NCBI RefSeq assembly: GCF_007743815.1
Contig: NZ_CP036265.1
Coordinates: 4,781,823 to 4,845,822, forward strand
DNA length: 64,000 nt
Direction of reading: 5' to 3'
Origin: Alienimonas californiensis
GTDB taxonomy: Bacteria > Planctomycetota > Planctomycetia > Planctomycetales > Planctomycetaceae
Position numbers and translations under genes: made by a program. Positions 35,450 through 43,757 of the stretch are shown here, piece after piece. Position 1 is the first letter of the stretch; each line of letters begins with the position of its first letter. The notes below the pieces were generated by a model. That model saw nothing but the letters and a program-made list of their open reading frames with translations, had not been told where the DNA came from and ran no database searches.

Positions 35450-38266
35450 GTTCGCTTTCGCCGCCCCGAACACGTCGTCCGCGTTCGCCTTCGGCCCCTG
35501 CCGAACGGCGGGAGCGGGCGGCCCGGTTGAGCCCTCCGGCCGAACCGGGGCTGCAACCGCCCGACGCTCCCGCGTTCGCGGGGTCGCAACCACTTCGTTT
35601 GCCGCTTTCCACGGGAGTGCCCACTGCCAGCGGCGGCCGGCGATCTCCCAGAGCAGCAGGCCGACGCCCGCCGCCGCGAACCATGGCCATAGGGCCGTGG
35701 GCGCCGGGCGGGGCGGAGGATCGTTGAATACGGTCGCCACGTCGGCCCGTCGCACGCCGCCGGAGAGGGCGGCGATCTCTTCCAGCGTCGCGGCGCCCGG
35801 CGGCCGGTCGTCCCGCGGCAGGAACTCCGGCGAATAGGGCAAACTGACCGGCGGCCCCCGCGTGACCAAGCCGCCCGGGCGACGCAGCAGCGTCCGGTAG
35901 GTGCCGACGAGTTCCAGTTCGAACCGGCCGCTCAGCGTCGCCGGGCCGTCCCAGCGTAGGTCGACGGGGAACGGCGTCGCGGGGGGACCGGCGTCGGGGT
36001 CGTCCGCGGGGGGGACGACCAGCAGCTCCAGTTCGTCGCCGGCGTCGTCATCGGCACGCTCAGGATCGAGTTCCACCGTGACGGCGGCGGTCCGCCCCTC
36101 TCGCTCCGCCGTCAGATACGCCCCCCCGCCGTCCCCGCCGGACATAAGCCAGCGAACGTGCGTGAGGAGAAAGTCGTTCAGCCCGACCCAGTCGCCGACC
36201 GGCCCCGGCGCCCCGCCGTCGTCCGCGGCATGAAGGGGAAACGTCAGCGACGCGACTCGTCCCAGCCCGCGATACCACGCCGCGGCGAGCGGTGCCGCGT
36301 ACTGGTCGCGGGTGCGGACGGTCAGCGAGGCGTCGTCCCGCAGTTCGGTGAGGTTGTAGCCGCCCACGCCGGGGAATGCCCCGGCGCCCAGTTCCCCCAC
36401 CAGGGCGACGCCGGGGGCGAACTCGCCCGGGATGCCGGCGGGCGTCTCCGCGGTGACGAAGGTGTCCGTGACGACCGCCAGTGCGTCTTGGGCGAACAGC
36501 CGGGGGAGTTCGCGGGGGTCGTCCGTGAACAGCACGTTCCCCCCGCCGGCCGCGGCGACCGCCTCCAACAGCGGGGCGTCCGAATCCAGCCGAGAGCCGA
36601 GGCCGATCACGCTGACGGTCGCCCCCATCTGCCGCAGCCGTTCAAGCGGGCGAACGTAGTTCGTAGGGCTCTCTGCATCCGCGGCGTCGGCGAAGACGAT
36701 GACGTGCTTGGTTGCCGCGTCGGGGGCCTGATCCAGTTGATCCGCCGCGGCGTCGAGGGCGGCGTCCACGTAGATCCCCCCGCCGGAGGAGACGATCCCC
36801 CGGGCCGCCGCCGCGACCCGGCCGGCGCCGGCGTCGATCTCCGTCAGCGGCACGATTGCCTCGGCGGCGGTGTCCACGGCCAGCACCGCGGCCCGGTCGC
36901 CGCGGGACAGCACCGCGACCGCTGCTGCGGCGCCTTCGTTCGCCAGGTCCATCTTCGTCCGCCCGCCGCCGCCGGCGTCGCCGACGGGAACGGCCATGCT
37001 GCCGCTGCGGTCAAGGGCGACCACGATCGCCGACCGCTCCTTCTGGGCGTCCTCCCGCAGGTCCATGGAGACGGGCAACGCCGGGTCGAGCGGGCTCTCA
37101 AAGTACCCGCCGAGCGCGTAGCCGTTCCGGCCGCCGGTCGTCAGCAGCCCGCCGCCGAGATCTTCGACGAACCGCACCAGCGCCGTCATCTTCCGCCGGC
37201 CCAGCGAGGAGGCCGGCACGTCGTCGAGGATCACCGCCCCGTACGGGTCCAGCGAATCCTGCGTGAGCGGCCGCTCCCCCGGCGCCGCCACGTCGACCTC
37301 GATCCCCGCCGCGGCGAGTGCCCGGCCAATCCGTCCGCCGCCCGTCGCGCCGTCCGCCCCGCCGCCCGCGGCCGGTTCGCGGAGCAGCAGGACTCGGCGG
37401 GGGGCGTCGATCCGCAGGCCGGCTTCGCCCCGGTCGTTCTCCGAGCGGGGGTCGCCCGGGACCTCCAGCGTCGCCGTGTACAGGTGGAAGCCGTCGGCGG
37501 GCGCCAGATCGCGGAACCGCACCCGCCCCCGGCCCGCGGGGAGGTCCACCTCCCGGGAGGCGAGCGCGGTCGCCGGCCCCCCCGGTTCCCGCCGGGCGAG
37601 CGACACTCGGCCGCGGGCGGCGACGAGGCTGACGAACTCCACTCCCACCGCGATCGGCTCTCCCGGGGCGGCGGAGGCGGGCAGGGTGAGGGCGGTGATC
37701 GCCGCGTCGCCGGAGCGGACCGCGGGGAACGGCCGCACGTCGATCGGCGTGCCCGCGGCCCGAGCCCGGCGGGCCGCATCGCGGGGATCCGGGCCGTTCG
37801 CCTCGCCGTCTGACAGCGTCAGCAACCGGGCCGGCCGGCGGGGGTCGGTCAGATCGAGGGCGAGGTGCAGGGCGGCGTTGAGGTCCGTGCCGTCGGCGTC
37901 GATCGGGTACAGGAACTCCCCCGTCGCGGCCGCCGCGGACAGCGGCCGCTCCGCCGCCGGCCGGCCGCCGAACGTCACCACCCCCAGTCGATCGCCGGGG
38001 CCGCGGGCAGCGTCCACGTTTCGCACCAGTTCGGCCAGCGCGGCGTCGTCGGCGGGCATCGACCGGCTGCGGTCCAGCAGGAGCACCACGTCCGTCCCCT
38101 CGCCGGACAGATCCGCCACCGGCCCGGCCGCCGCAGCGATCAGCAGTGCCGCCAACGCCCCCCGCAGGCCGTCCGTCCGCCAGTCGCCGGTGCGGCCGAA
38201 CCGTTGCCACGCCCACCCGACCGGCAGGGCCAACAGCAACAGGGCGGGGCGGACGAAGGGGAGCAC
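35432..38266 (-). CDS. Double-vWA membrane protein with GATase-like domain
   Basis: A 944-residue protein starting with GTG. Two N-terminal helices (1-55) are followed by a first vWA domain with intact MIDAS (DRSRS near 65, later TDLN threonine and SDG), a beta-rich region, a GATase1-like Rossmann region (GAVILDDVPAS, GGLLTTGG), and a second vWA domain with DRSGS but no matching threonine (GGGIYVDAAL) and ADAAD in place of TDG, so its metal site looks incomplete. A final TM helix lies near residue 850. Last gene of the MoxR/ABC operon. It probably sits in the inner membrane with the domains outside the cytoplasm; the role is unknown. Confidence 0.83.
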   Translation of the reverse strand: MLPFVRPALLLLALPVGWAWQRFGRTGDWRTDGLRGALAALLIAAAAGPVADLSGEGTDVVLLLDRSRSMPADDAALAELVRNVDAARGPGDRLGVVTFGGRPAAERPLSAAAATGEFLYPIDADGTDLNAALHLALDLTDPRRPARLLTLSDGEANGPDPRDAARRARAAGTPIDVRPFPAVRSGDAAITALTLPASAAPGEPIAVGVEFVSLVAARGRVSLARREPGGPATALASREVDLPAGRGRVRFRDLAPADGFHLYTATLEVPGDPRSENDRGEAGLRIDAPRRVLLLREPAAGGGADGATGGGRIGRALAAAGIEVDVAAPGERPLTQDSLDPYGAVILDDVPASSLGRRKMTALVRFVEDLGGGLLTTGGRNGYALGGYFESPLDPALPVSMDLREDAQKERSAIVVALDRSGSMAVPVGDAGGGGRTKMDLANEGAAAAVAVLSRGDRAAVLAVDTAAEAIVPLTEIDAGAGRVAAAARGIVSSGGGIYVDAALDAAADQLDQAPDAATKHVIVFADAADAESPTNYVRPLERLRQMGATVSVIGLGSRLDSDAPLLEAVAAAGGGNVLFTDDPRELPRLFAQDALAVVTDTFVTAETPAGIPGEFAPGVALVGELGAGAFPGVGGYNLTELRDDASLTVRTRDQYAAPLAAAWYRGLGRVASLTFPLHAADDGGAPGPVGDWVGLNDFLLTHVRWLMSGGDGGGAYLTAEREGRTAAVTVELDPERADDDAGDELELLVVPPADDPDAGPPATPFPVDLRWDGPATLSGRFELELVGTYRTLLRRPGGLVTRGPPVSLPYSPEFLPRDDRPPGAATLEEIAALSGGVRRADVATVFNDPPPRPAPTALWPWFAAAGVGLLLWEIAGRRWQWALPWKAANEVVATPRTRERRAVAAPVRPEGSTGPPAPAVRQGPKANADDVFGAAKANAGRRL

Positions 38267-38324
38267 GCCGCAAGGGTAGCGGCCGCCGCCCGGATCGTCG
38301 GGCCTGGGGCCCCGCGGTTCAGGG

Positions 38325-40187
38325 TCAGACCGGCCGGGTCACCCACCAGTCGCCGACGACCGCCCCCAGTGCCGCGAGTGCCAGCAGGGCAATCGGCCAG
38401 GGGGCCGGGTCGTCGACGGTCGTCCCCGCCGCGTCGCCCTCGGGTTCGACCGTCCCGGCGCCCAGCCCGGTCAGGTCCGCCTCCCGGGCGTCCGCCAGCC
38501 AGACGGAGAATCGCCCCAGTTCCGGCCCGTCCGCACCGTCCTGCACCGCCCACAGACCGATCGCCGGCGGGGCGACCGTCACCGTCGCCTCGCGGGGCAG
38601 GTCGATCCGTTCGTCATCTTCCAGCGATTGAAGAACCAACGGTCCCGTCGCCGCCCGCTGGGTGGCGGTCAGCGTCAGCCGGGCCGGTTCGCCGATCCGC
38701 AGGTTCGCCCGGTCCGGCCCCGGCAGGGCGGCCCGGCGAGCCTCGACGAGATTCGAAATGAGGATCGGCCAGTCCGGGGTGCGGGCCAGCGTGCCCCGTG
38801 CCGGATCGACGTTCAGCAGGAACGACCTGTCCTGCCCCCCGTCCCGCCTCACCACCCGCCCCAGCAACACCCGATCGCCCGCCGAGATCACCGGCGAGAG
38901 GGGGGAGGCGGCACCGTCCGGTCCTGTCACGGACGTGCCCCCGCCGGCGCCGCCCCATACGGTTCCCGCCAGCGACACGCCCGCCGCCAGCGGGTCCGCC
39001 TGATCGATCAGGAACGGGCCGGCGACGGCGCCTGCAGCGTCCCCGCCGGGCAGCGACCCGACGCCGACGGTCCAATGTCCGTCGTCATTCGGCTCGAACA
39101 GCGCTTCGACCGGAACGAACCGCAGGTCCGCGGCATCGCCTTCGGTCCACACCACATCCGGCAGGGCGTCGACGGCCCGCTCCACCGCCGTGCGCGTCGG
39201 GCCGGGCGGCAGGGCGACGGCGACCCGCACCGGCCGCCGGGGCTCCGGCAGGAGCGTGGCGAGCGAGTCGGCGGCGAGGGCGTCCTCCTCCGCGTTGAGT
39301 CGAACGGTCACCGCCTGCCCACGGAGGTCCGCGGGCAGCGGCAGCATCGCGGTGACGCCGCCGCCGGGCGGGGCGTCGAGCGGGCGGGCGGCGCGCTCGT
39401 TCCCCGCCGCGTCGAAAACCGACACTGTCAGCGGGCCGGTCGCACCGTAGGACCGCGTGCGGAGGAACAACTCCTCGCCGGCTCCGTCGGCGGTGGGTTG
39501 TCGATGCACGGCCAGCAGCGCCGCGTTCGCCCGCGGGGCGCCGACGGCCTCCGCCGCGACGCCCTCCGGCAGGTCCAGCAGCACCGGGTCGCGGTCGGTG
39601 AGCAGCAGCACGCTCCCTCCGTCCGCAGCGAGGCGGGCGGCGAGGTCCAGAGCGGGGGTGAACTCGTGCCGCGGCCGGGCGGGGGCGGGACGGTCCCGCA
39701 GGTTCGCCAGCACGTCCCGCCACGGACGACGCGGACCGCCGACCACCCGGGGGCGGTCGCCGGTTTCGATCACCGTCAGCAGCGTGCGGGAGCCGAGGTC
39801 GCCCGCCCGGCCCGCGAGTCGGTCGAGGGCGGCGTCGCGGAAGGTCGGCGCCGGCTGGCCCCCGACGGCGGGCACCGTCGTCGCGGCCATGGAGGCGGAG
39901 CCGTCGAGCACGGCCACGAGATGCGGGGCGGTCGTCTCCCAACTCACCCGCGGCCCGCCCAGCAACAGGCCGAGGGCCAACGCGGCGAGCAGTTCCAACC
40001 ATAGGCTCGCCGTCGGCCGTAGCCGATCGCGGGTGCGGCCGCCGGCGGGGCGCCGGATCGCGTCGTCCCACAGGAACAGCCCGCCCACGGCCAGCGGGGG
40101 GAACCGCACCCGGTAGAGGTGCAGCCACAGCACCGCCGGGACCGCCAGCAGGCCCAGCAGTCCCCAGGGGTTGGCGAACGAGATCAC
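38325..40187 (-). CDS. BatA-like vWA membrane protein
   Basis: A 620-residue protein starting with GTG in the GTGA overlap with the DUF58 gene. The BatA N-terminus (FANPWGLLGLLAVPAVLWLHLYRVRFP) gives two membrane helices with a basic loop. A vWA-like domain follows with D-G-S-A-S near residue 94 and TDRD later. The middle is beta-rich. The C-terminus ends in one TM helix (PIALLALAALGAVVGDWWV). Bat-type proteins are usually encoded with MoxR and DUF58, as here, and have been linked to envelope stress resistance. It is followed, after a 58-base gap, by the double-vWA gene. Confidence 0.82.
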   Translation of the reverse strand: MISFANPWGLLGLLAVPAVLWLHLYRVRFPPLAVGGLFLWDDAIRRPAGGRTRDRLRPTASLWLELLAALALGLLLGGPRVSWETTAPHLVAVLDGSASMAATTVPAVGGQPAPTFRDAALDRLAGRAGDLGSRTLLTVIETGDRPRVVGGPRRPWRDVLANLRDRPAPARPRHEFTPALDLAARLAADGGSVLLLTDRDPVLLDLPEGVAAEAVGAPRANAALLAVHRQPTADGAGEELFLRTRSYGATGPLTVSVFDAAGNERAARPLDAPPGGGVTAMLPLPADLRGQAVTVRLNAEEDALAADSLATLLPEPRRPVRVAVALPPGPTRTAVERAVDALPDVVWTEGDAADLRFVPVEALFEPNDDGHWTVGVGSLPGGDAAGAVAGPFLIDQADPLAAGVSLAGTVWGGAGGGTSVTGPDGAASPLSPVISAGDRVLLGRVVRRDGGQDRSFLLNVDPARGTLARTPDWPILISNLVEARRAALPGPDRANLRIGEPARLTLTATQRAATGPLVLQSLEDDERIDLPREATVTVAPPAIGLWAVQDGADGPELGRFSVWLADAREADLTGLGAGTVEPEGDAAGTTVDDPAPWPIALLALAALGAVVGDWWVTRPV

Positions 40188-41092
40188 CGTCGCCCCCCCA
40201 ACGCCCCGGCGGGGGCCAGCACGGCCCGGCAGAGGTCGCCCAGCGACGGCCCGACGGTCAGCGTGACGAACGTCGCCCCCTGCGATCGGCAGGCGCGCGC
40301 CAGGCCGTCGATCAGCCCCCGCAGCCGGGTCCGGTAGGCGGCGACGGCGGGGCGATCGAGCGTCACCTCCGCGGCTTCGTGCGCCTCCGGGTCCGTCAGC
40401 CGCCGCCCGCCCAACTCCGGGGGGTCGGCTTCGAAGGGACTGAGAATTTGGATCAGCGTCGCGGCGTCCGACCCGCGGCAGAGCCGCCGGACCAGCGGAC
40501 CCGGATCGTGGGGGAACAGGAAGTCACTGAGGACCACCCGCACGCCGCGGCCGGTCGCCGGCAGGCCGCCTCGAACCGCGAGTTCGGCGAGGGAGGTGCG
40601 ACCTCTAAACGGTGTGCCGTCCAGCGTGACCAGCGGCCGGCCGCGGGGGTCGGGGCGGTCGGTCTCGCTGAGCAGGTGCAGGGTGGGGCGGTCGCCGTCG
40701 TTCGCGGCCATCCGCCAGCAGGCCGCGGCGAGGGTGCGGGCCAGTCGGCTCTTCGCCGCGTCGCAGCCCATCGAGGCGGAGCCGTCCAGCCAGACGGCGG
40801 TTTCCCGGGCGACCTCCTCGCGGAACACCTGCACGATCGGCACGTCGGTGCGGGCGAAGGCGGCCCAGTCCAGGTGCCGCACGTCGTCGCCGGGCAGGTA
40901 GGGGCGGTGCTCGCGGAACTCCAATCCGCTGCCGGCGGTGCGGCCGACGCGTTCGCCGACCGCCCCCGCGGCCCGCGGCGGTCGGCCGGAGAGCGTGTAC
41001 CGGGCGGCCGCCGCGAGCACGGCGGGATCGGTCGTCACCGGGTCGGTCGGGCCCGCATCGGCCGACGCCGCGTCGGGGGTCCTGAGGTTCAT
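40184..41092 (-). CDS. DUF58 domain protein
   Basis: A 302-residue soluble protein. The ATG at 41092 overlaps the permease stop codon. The DUF58 hallmark GLEFREHRPYLPGDDVRHLDW is near residue 57, written here as G-E-F-R-x-Y/H-x-P-G-D-D-x-R-x-I/L-D-W. A vWA-like region carries D-G-S-A-S-M. DUF58 proteins are encoded beside MoxR ATPases and are thought to act together in assembling or activating metal-dependent partners. Here it is the sixth gene of the operon. Confidence 0.88.
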   Translation of the reverse strand: MNLRTPDAASADAGPTDPVTTDPAVLAAAARYTLSGRPPRAAGAVGERVGRTAGSGLEFREHRPYLPGDDVRHLDWAAFARTDVPIVQVFREEVARETAVWLDGSASMGCDAAKSRLARTLAAACWRMAANDGDRPTLHLLSETDRPDPRGRPLVTLDGTPFRGRTSLAELAVRGGLPATGRGVRVVLSDFLFPHDPGPLVRRLCRGSDAATLIQILSPFEADPPELGGRRLTDPEAHEAAEVTLDRPAVAAYRTRLRGLIDGLARACRSQGATFVTLTVGPSLGDLCRAVLAPAGALGGRR

Positions 41093-42747
41093 GCCCGCGG
41101 CGCAGCGGGCGGGGTCGTCGCGTCGCCCGCCGTCGCCTGCGGCCGTGGGCGGAGCAGATCGCGGAGCTGCCCCACCACAAACGGCAGATTGGCCGCGACC
41201 GCCAGCGCCGCGAGCCCGCCCAACAACGCCAGATGCCCCGGCGTGGCTCCGCGGGTCACCAGCGCCGGCCCCAGCAGCATCGGGGTGAGGGCGTCCAGGG
41301 CTGTGGGTTCGTCCGCACTGACGAGCTTGAACATCCGGGCGGCGGTCGGGGGGATGAGGCCCATCGAACCGACGATGACCACCACCAGCCGGGCCGCCGT
41401 CGGCGGGCAGTTGCGGAGCAGCGCCGAGCCCAGCCGCATCGCCACGCCGCACAAACCCACGTACAGCAGCACGAAGCCGATCCCGCAGGCGACGATCTGC
41501 GTCCACGGATCGCCCGCCAGCAACGCCCGCGGCAGGTCGGACCAGACGTCCACCTCCGTCCCCGCCCGGCCGACCCGGCCCGAAAACACGGGGGCCTTCG
41601 CCACCCGCACCCAAGCGGCCAAGCCGGTCAGCACGGCGAGGTGAATCCAGACCAGCAGCACGCCCCGCGAACCGCCGGGCAGCCACGGCGCCGCCAGGAG
41701 ACGGAGAACGGCGGGGCGAGGGATGCCGCGGCGGACGCGGCGGCTCAACTCGTCCGGCTCCGCCGCGAACACCACCCCCCAGAACAACCAGTGGGCCAGC
41801 GAGAGCCCCGCGATGACGGACAGCGCCGGCGCCCGCAGCAGGTCCGGCCGGGCGACGTACACGCCCGCGGCGGCAGCGATCAGCAGCCAGAACTGGGCGG
41901 TCACAGTCAGTCGCACCGCGGTGGAGCGATTGTCCGCCTCGAAGGTCAGCCCCGCCGCCGCGGCGTTCACGAACAGCACCACATAACTGCCGCTGGCCGC
42001 CAGCAGCGCCGCGATCGACCATTGGAAGGCGGGCTCACCGAAGGGCAGCGGTTGCACCAGCGCCCCGCTGAACGCGCTGCCGACGTAGACCCATACGCCG
42101 CCGAACAACGCCGACCCCAGCGCCCCGGCCAGCAACCCTTGCCAGACCTTCTGCCGGACCACGGCGGCCAGCATCACGGCGAAGCTGCTGGCGACGATCG
42201 CCCCCCAGGCCGTCGCCGCGAGGAAGAACGCCGCCGTTTTCGGATCGAACCCCTGTAACAACGCGCAGAACGCCACGAACGGCGCCACGGCGCTGTAGTA
42301 GACGAGCATCTGCATCGCCGCGCAGGCGATTTTGCCCAGCACGATCTGCCGGGGGGAGAGCGAGGTGATGCTGAGCACCTCCCAGGTATTTTCCAGCCGT
42401 TCGTTCAGCACGCTGCGGTAAGCGCCGTAGGGCACCAGCAACAGCACCGCGAAGGCCAGCACGCTGTAGAACAGGGTAAAGAACGCCCCGCCGACCGCCC
42501 CGAACTCCACCGCGTCGCCGGCGAACAGCAGCCCGCAACTGCCGATCAGCCAGCAGATGCCCAGCAGGGCCCAGAAGGAGCCGAGAAACTGCTTCGACTT
42601 GAAGCTCTGCCGGACCTCCTTGATGAGGATCGGGTTGAGTAGATCGCCGCCGCGATCGAGCCCCTCGTCCAACCGCCCGGACCCGCCGGGCGCGGGGCGG
42701 ACGTGCGCGGTGGGGGCGGCGAAGTCGGCAATCGGGGCGGCGCTCAC
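41089..42747 (-). CDS. ABC-2 type transporter permease
   Basis: A 552-residue integral membrane protein starting with GTG in the GTGA overlap with the ATPase gene. After a 40-residue soluble leader, NPILIKEVRQSFKSKQF matches the cytoplasmic entry of ABC-2 permeases. About 12 helices follow, more than the six of a minimal permease. It forms a transporter with the ATPase encoded just upstream. The substrate is not predictable; the setting suggests export or assembly of an envelope component together with the MoxR/vWA proteins. Confidence 0.85.
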   Translation of the reverse strand: MSAAPIADFAAPTAHVRPAPGGSGRLDEGLDRGGDLLNPILIKEVRQSFKSKQFLGSFWALLGICWLIGSCGLLFAGDAVEFGAVGGAFFTLFYSVLAFAVLLLVPYGAYRSVLNERLENTWEVLSITSLSPRQIVLGKIACAAMQMLVYYSAVAPFVAFCALLQGFDPKTAAFFLAATAWGAIVASSFAVMLAAVVRQKVWQGLLAGALGSALFGGVWVYVGSAFSGALVQPLPFGEPAFQWSIAALLAASGSYVVLFVNAAAAGLTFEADNRSTAVRLTVTAQFWLLIAAAAGVYVARPDLLRAPALSVIAGLSLAHWLFWGVVFAAEPDELSRRVRRGIPRPAVLRLLAAPWLPGGSRGVLLVWIHLAVLTGLAAWVRVAKAPVFSGRVGRAGTEVDVWSDLPRALLAGDPWTQIVACGIGFVLLYVGLCGVAMRLGSALLRNCPPTAARLVVVIVGSMGLIPPTAARMFKLVSADEPTALDALTPMLLGPALVTRGATPGHLALLGGLAALAVAANLPFVVGQLRDLLRPRPQATAGDATTPPAAPRA

Positions 42748-43757
42748 TGCGTGATCCCCTCGGTGAGGGCCATGAAAGCGTCCTCGAGGCTTTCCGTTTC
42801 CGCGGCGAACTCCGTCACCTCGAAGCCCGCGGCGAGCATGTTCCGCAGCAGGGCGGCCCGTTCGGCGTCTTCGCCGTCGAACGTGAAGCCGACGGCCCAG
42901 CCGGCCTCCGAGGCGTCGGTCACGCCGGGCTGTTCGAGCAACCACCGCACCGCCGCCGTCGGATCGCCCAGCGTCCGCACGGCCAGCGCCGCCCCCATGC
43001 CGACGCCGCCGGCCGCCTTCTCCGCCGCCCGCGTCCGGCGGGCGGCCCGAATCTCGTCCACCGTGCCGGAGACGATGATTTTGCCCGCCTCGATGATCGC
43101 CGCCGCGTCGCAGATCTCGCCCAACTCCGTGAGGATATGCGACGAAATCAGCACCGTCTTGTTCAGATCGCGGGCCAGCAGGGCGATCAGTTCCCGCAGT
43201 TCGACCCGCGCCCGCGGGTCCAGCCCGGCGGCCGGTTCGTCGAGAATCAGCACCTCCGGGTCGTGCACCAGCGTGCGGCCCAGTCCCAGTCGCTGGCCCA
43301 TCCCCTTACTCAGTTCCGTCACGCTCTTGTGGGCGATGCGGCGGAGTTCCGTGAACACCAGCACCCGTTCGACGGCGTCCCGCCGGGCGGCGCCGGTCAG
43401 GCCGTAGGCCCGGGCGAAAAAGTCGAGGTACTCGACCACGGACATGTTCGGGTACTTGCCGAACCCGTCCGGCATGAAGCCGAGCTTGTCGCGGACGGCG
43501 TCGGCGTCGTCGATCACGCTGTGCCCGCAGACGAAGGCGTCGCCCTCGGTGGGGGTGTCCAGGGTGGCGAGAATCCGCATCGTCGTCGTTTTGCCGGCCC
43601 CGTTCGGCCCGATGAAGCCGATCACCTGCCCCGGCCGGGCGAGGAAGCTGACCTCGTCGACCGCCTTGAGCTTGCCGAACCGCCGCGTCAGCGAACGCAC
43701 CTCCAGCGAGGGCGGGGGACCGCCGGCCGCATTGGCACCAAGGACCGCCGTATTCAT
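42744..43757 (-). CDS. ABC transporter ATP-binding protein
   Basis: A 337-residue ATPase starting with an ATG in the ATGA overlap with the upstream gene. Walker A GPNGAGKTTT, Q-loop region, signature LSKGMGQRLGLGR (a variant of LSGGQ), Walker B VLILDEPAAGLDP and the switch His in ISSHIL are all present. A C-terminal 100-residue domain (after ARRTRAAEK) is typical of exporters of the ABC-2 class. It pairs with the permease encoded next. Confidence 0.93.
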   Translation of the reverse strand: MNTAVLGANAAGGPPPSLEVRSLTRRFGKLKAVDEVSFLARPGQVIGFIGPNGAGKTTTMRILATLDTPTEGDAFVCGHSVIDDADAVRDKLGFMPDGFGKYPNMSVVEYLDFFARAYGLTGAARRDAVERVLVFTELRRIAHKSVTELSKGMGQRLGLGRTLVHDPEVLILDEPAAGLDPRARVELRELIALLARDLNKTVLISSHILTELGEICDAAAIIEAGKIIVSGTVDEIRAARRTRAAEKAAGGVGMGAALAVRTLGDPTAAVRWLLEQPGVTDASEAGWAVGFTFDGEDAERAALLRNMLAAGFEVTEFAAETESLEDAFMALTEGITQ

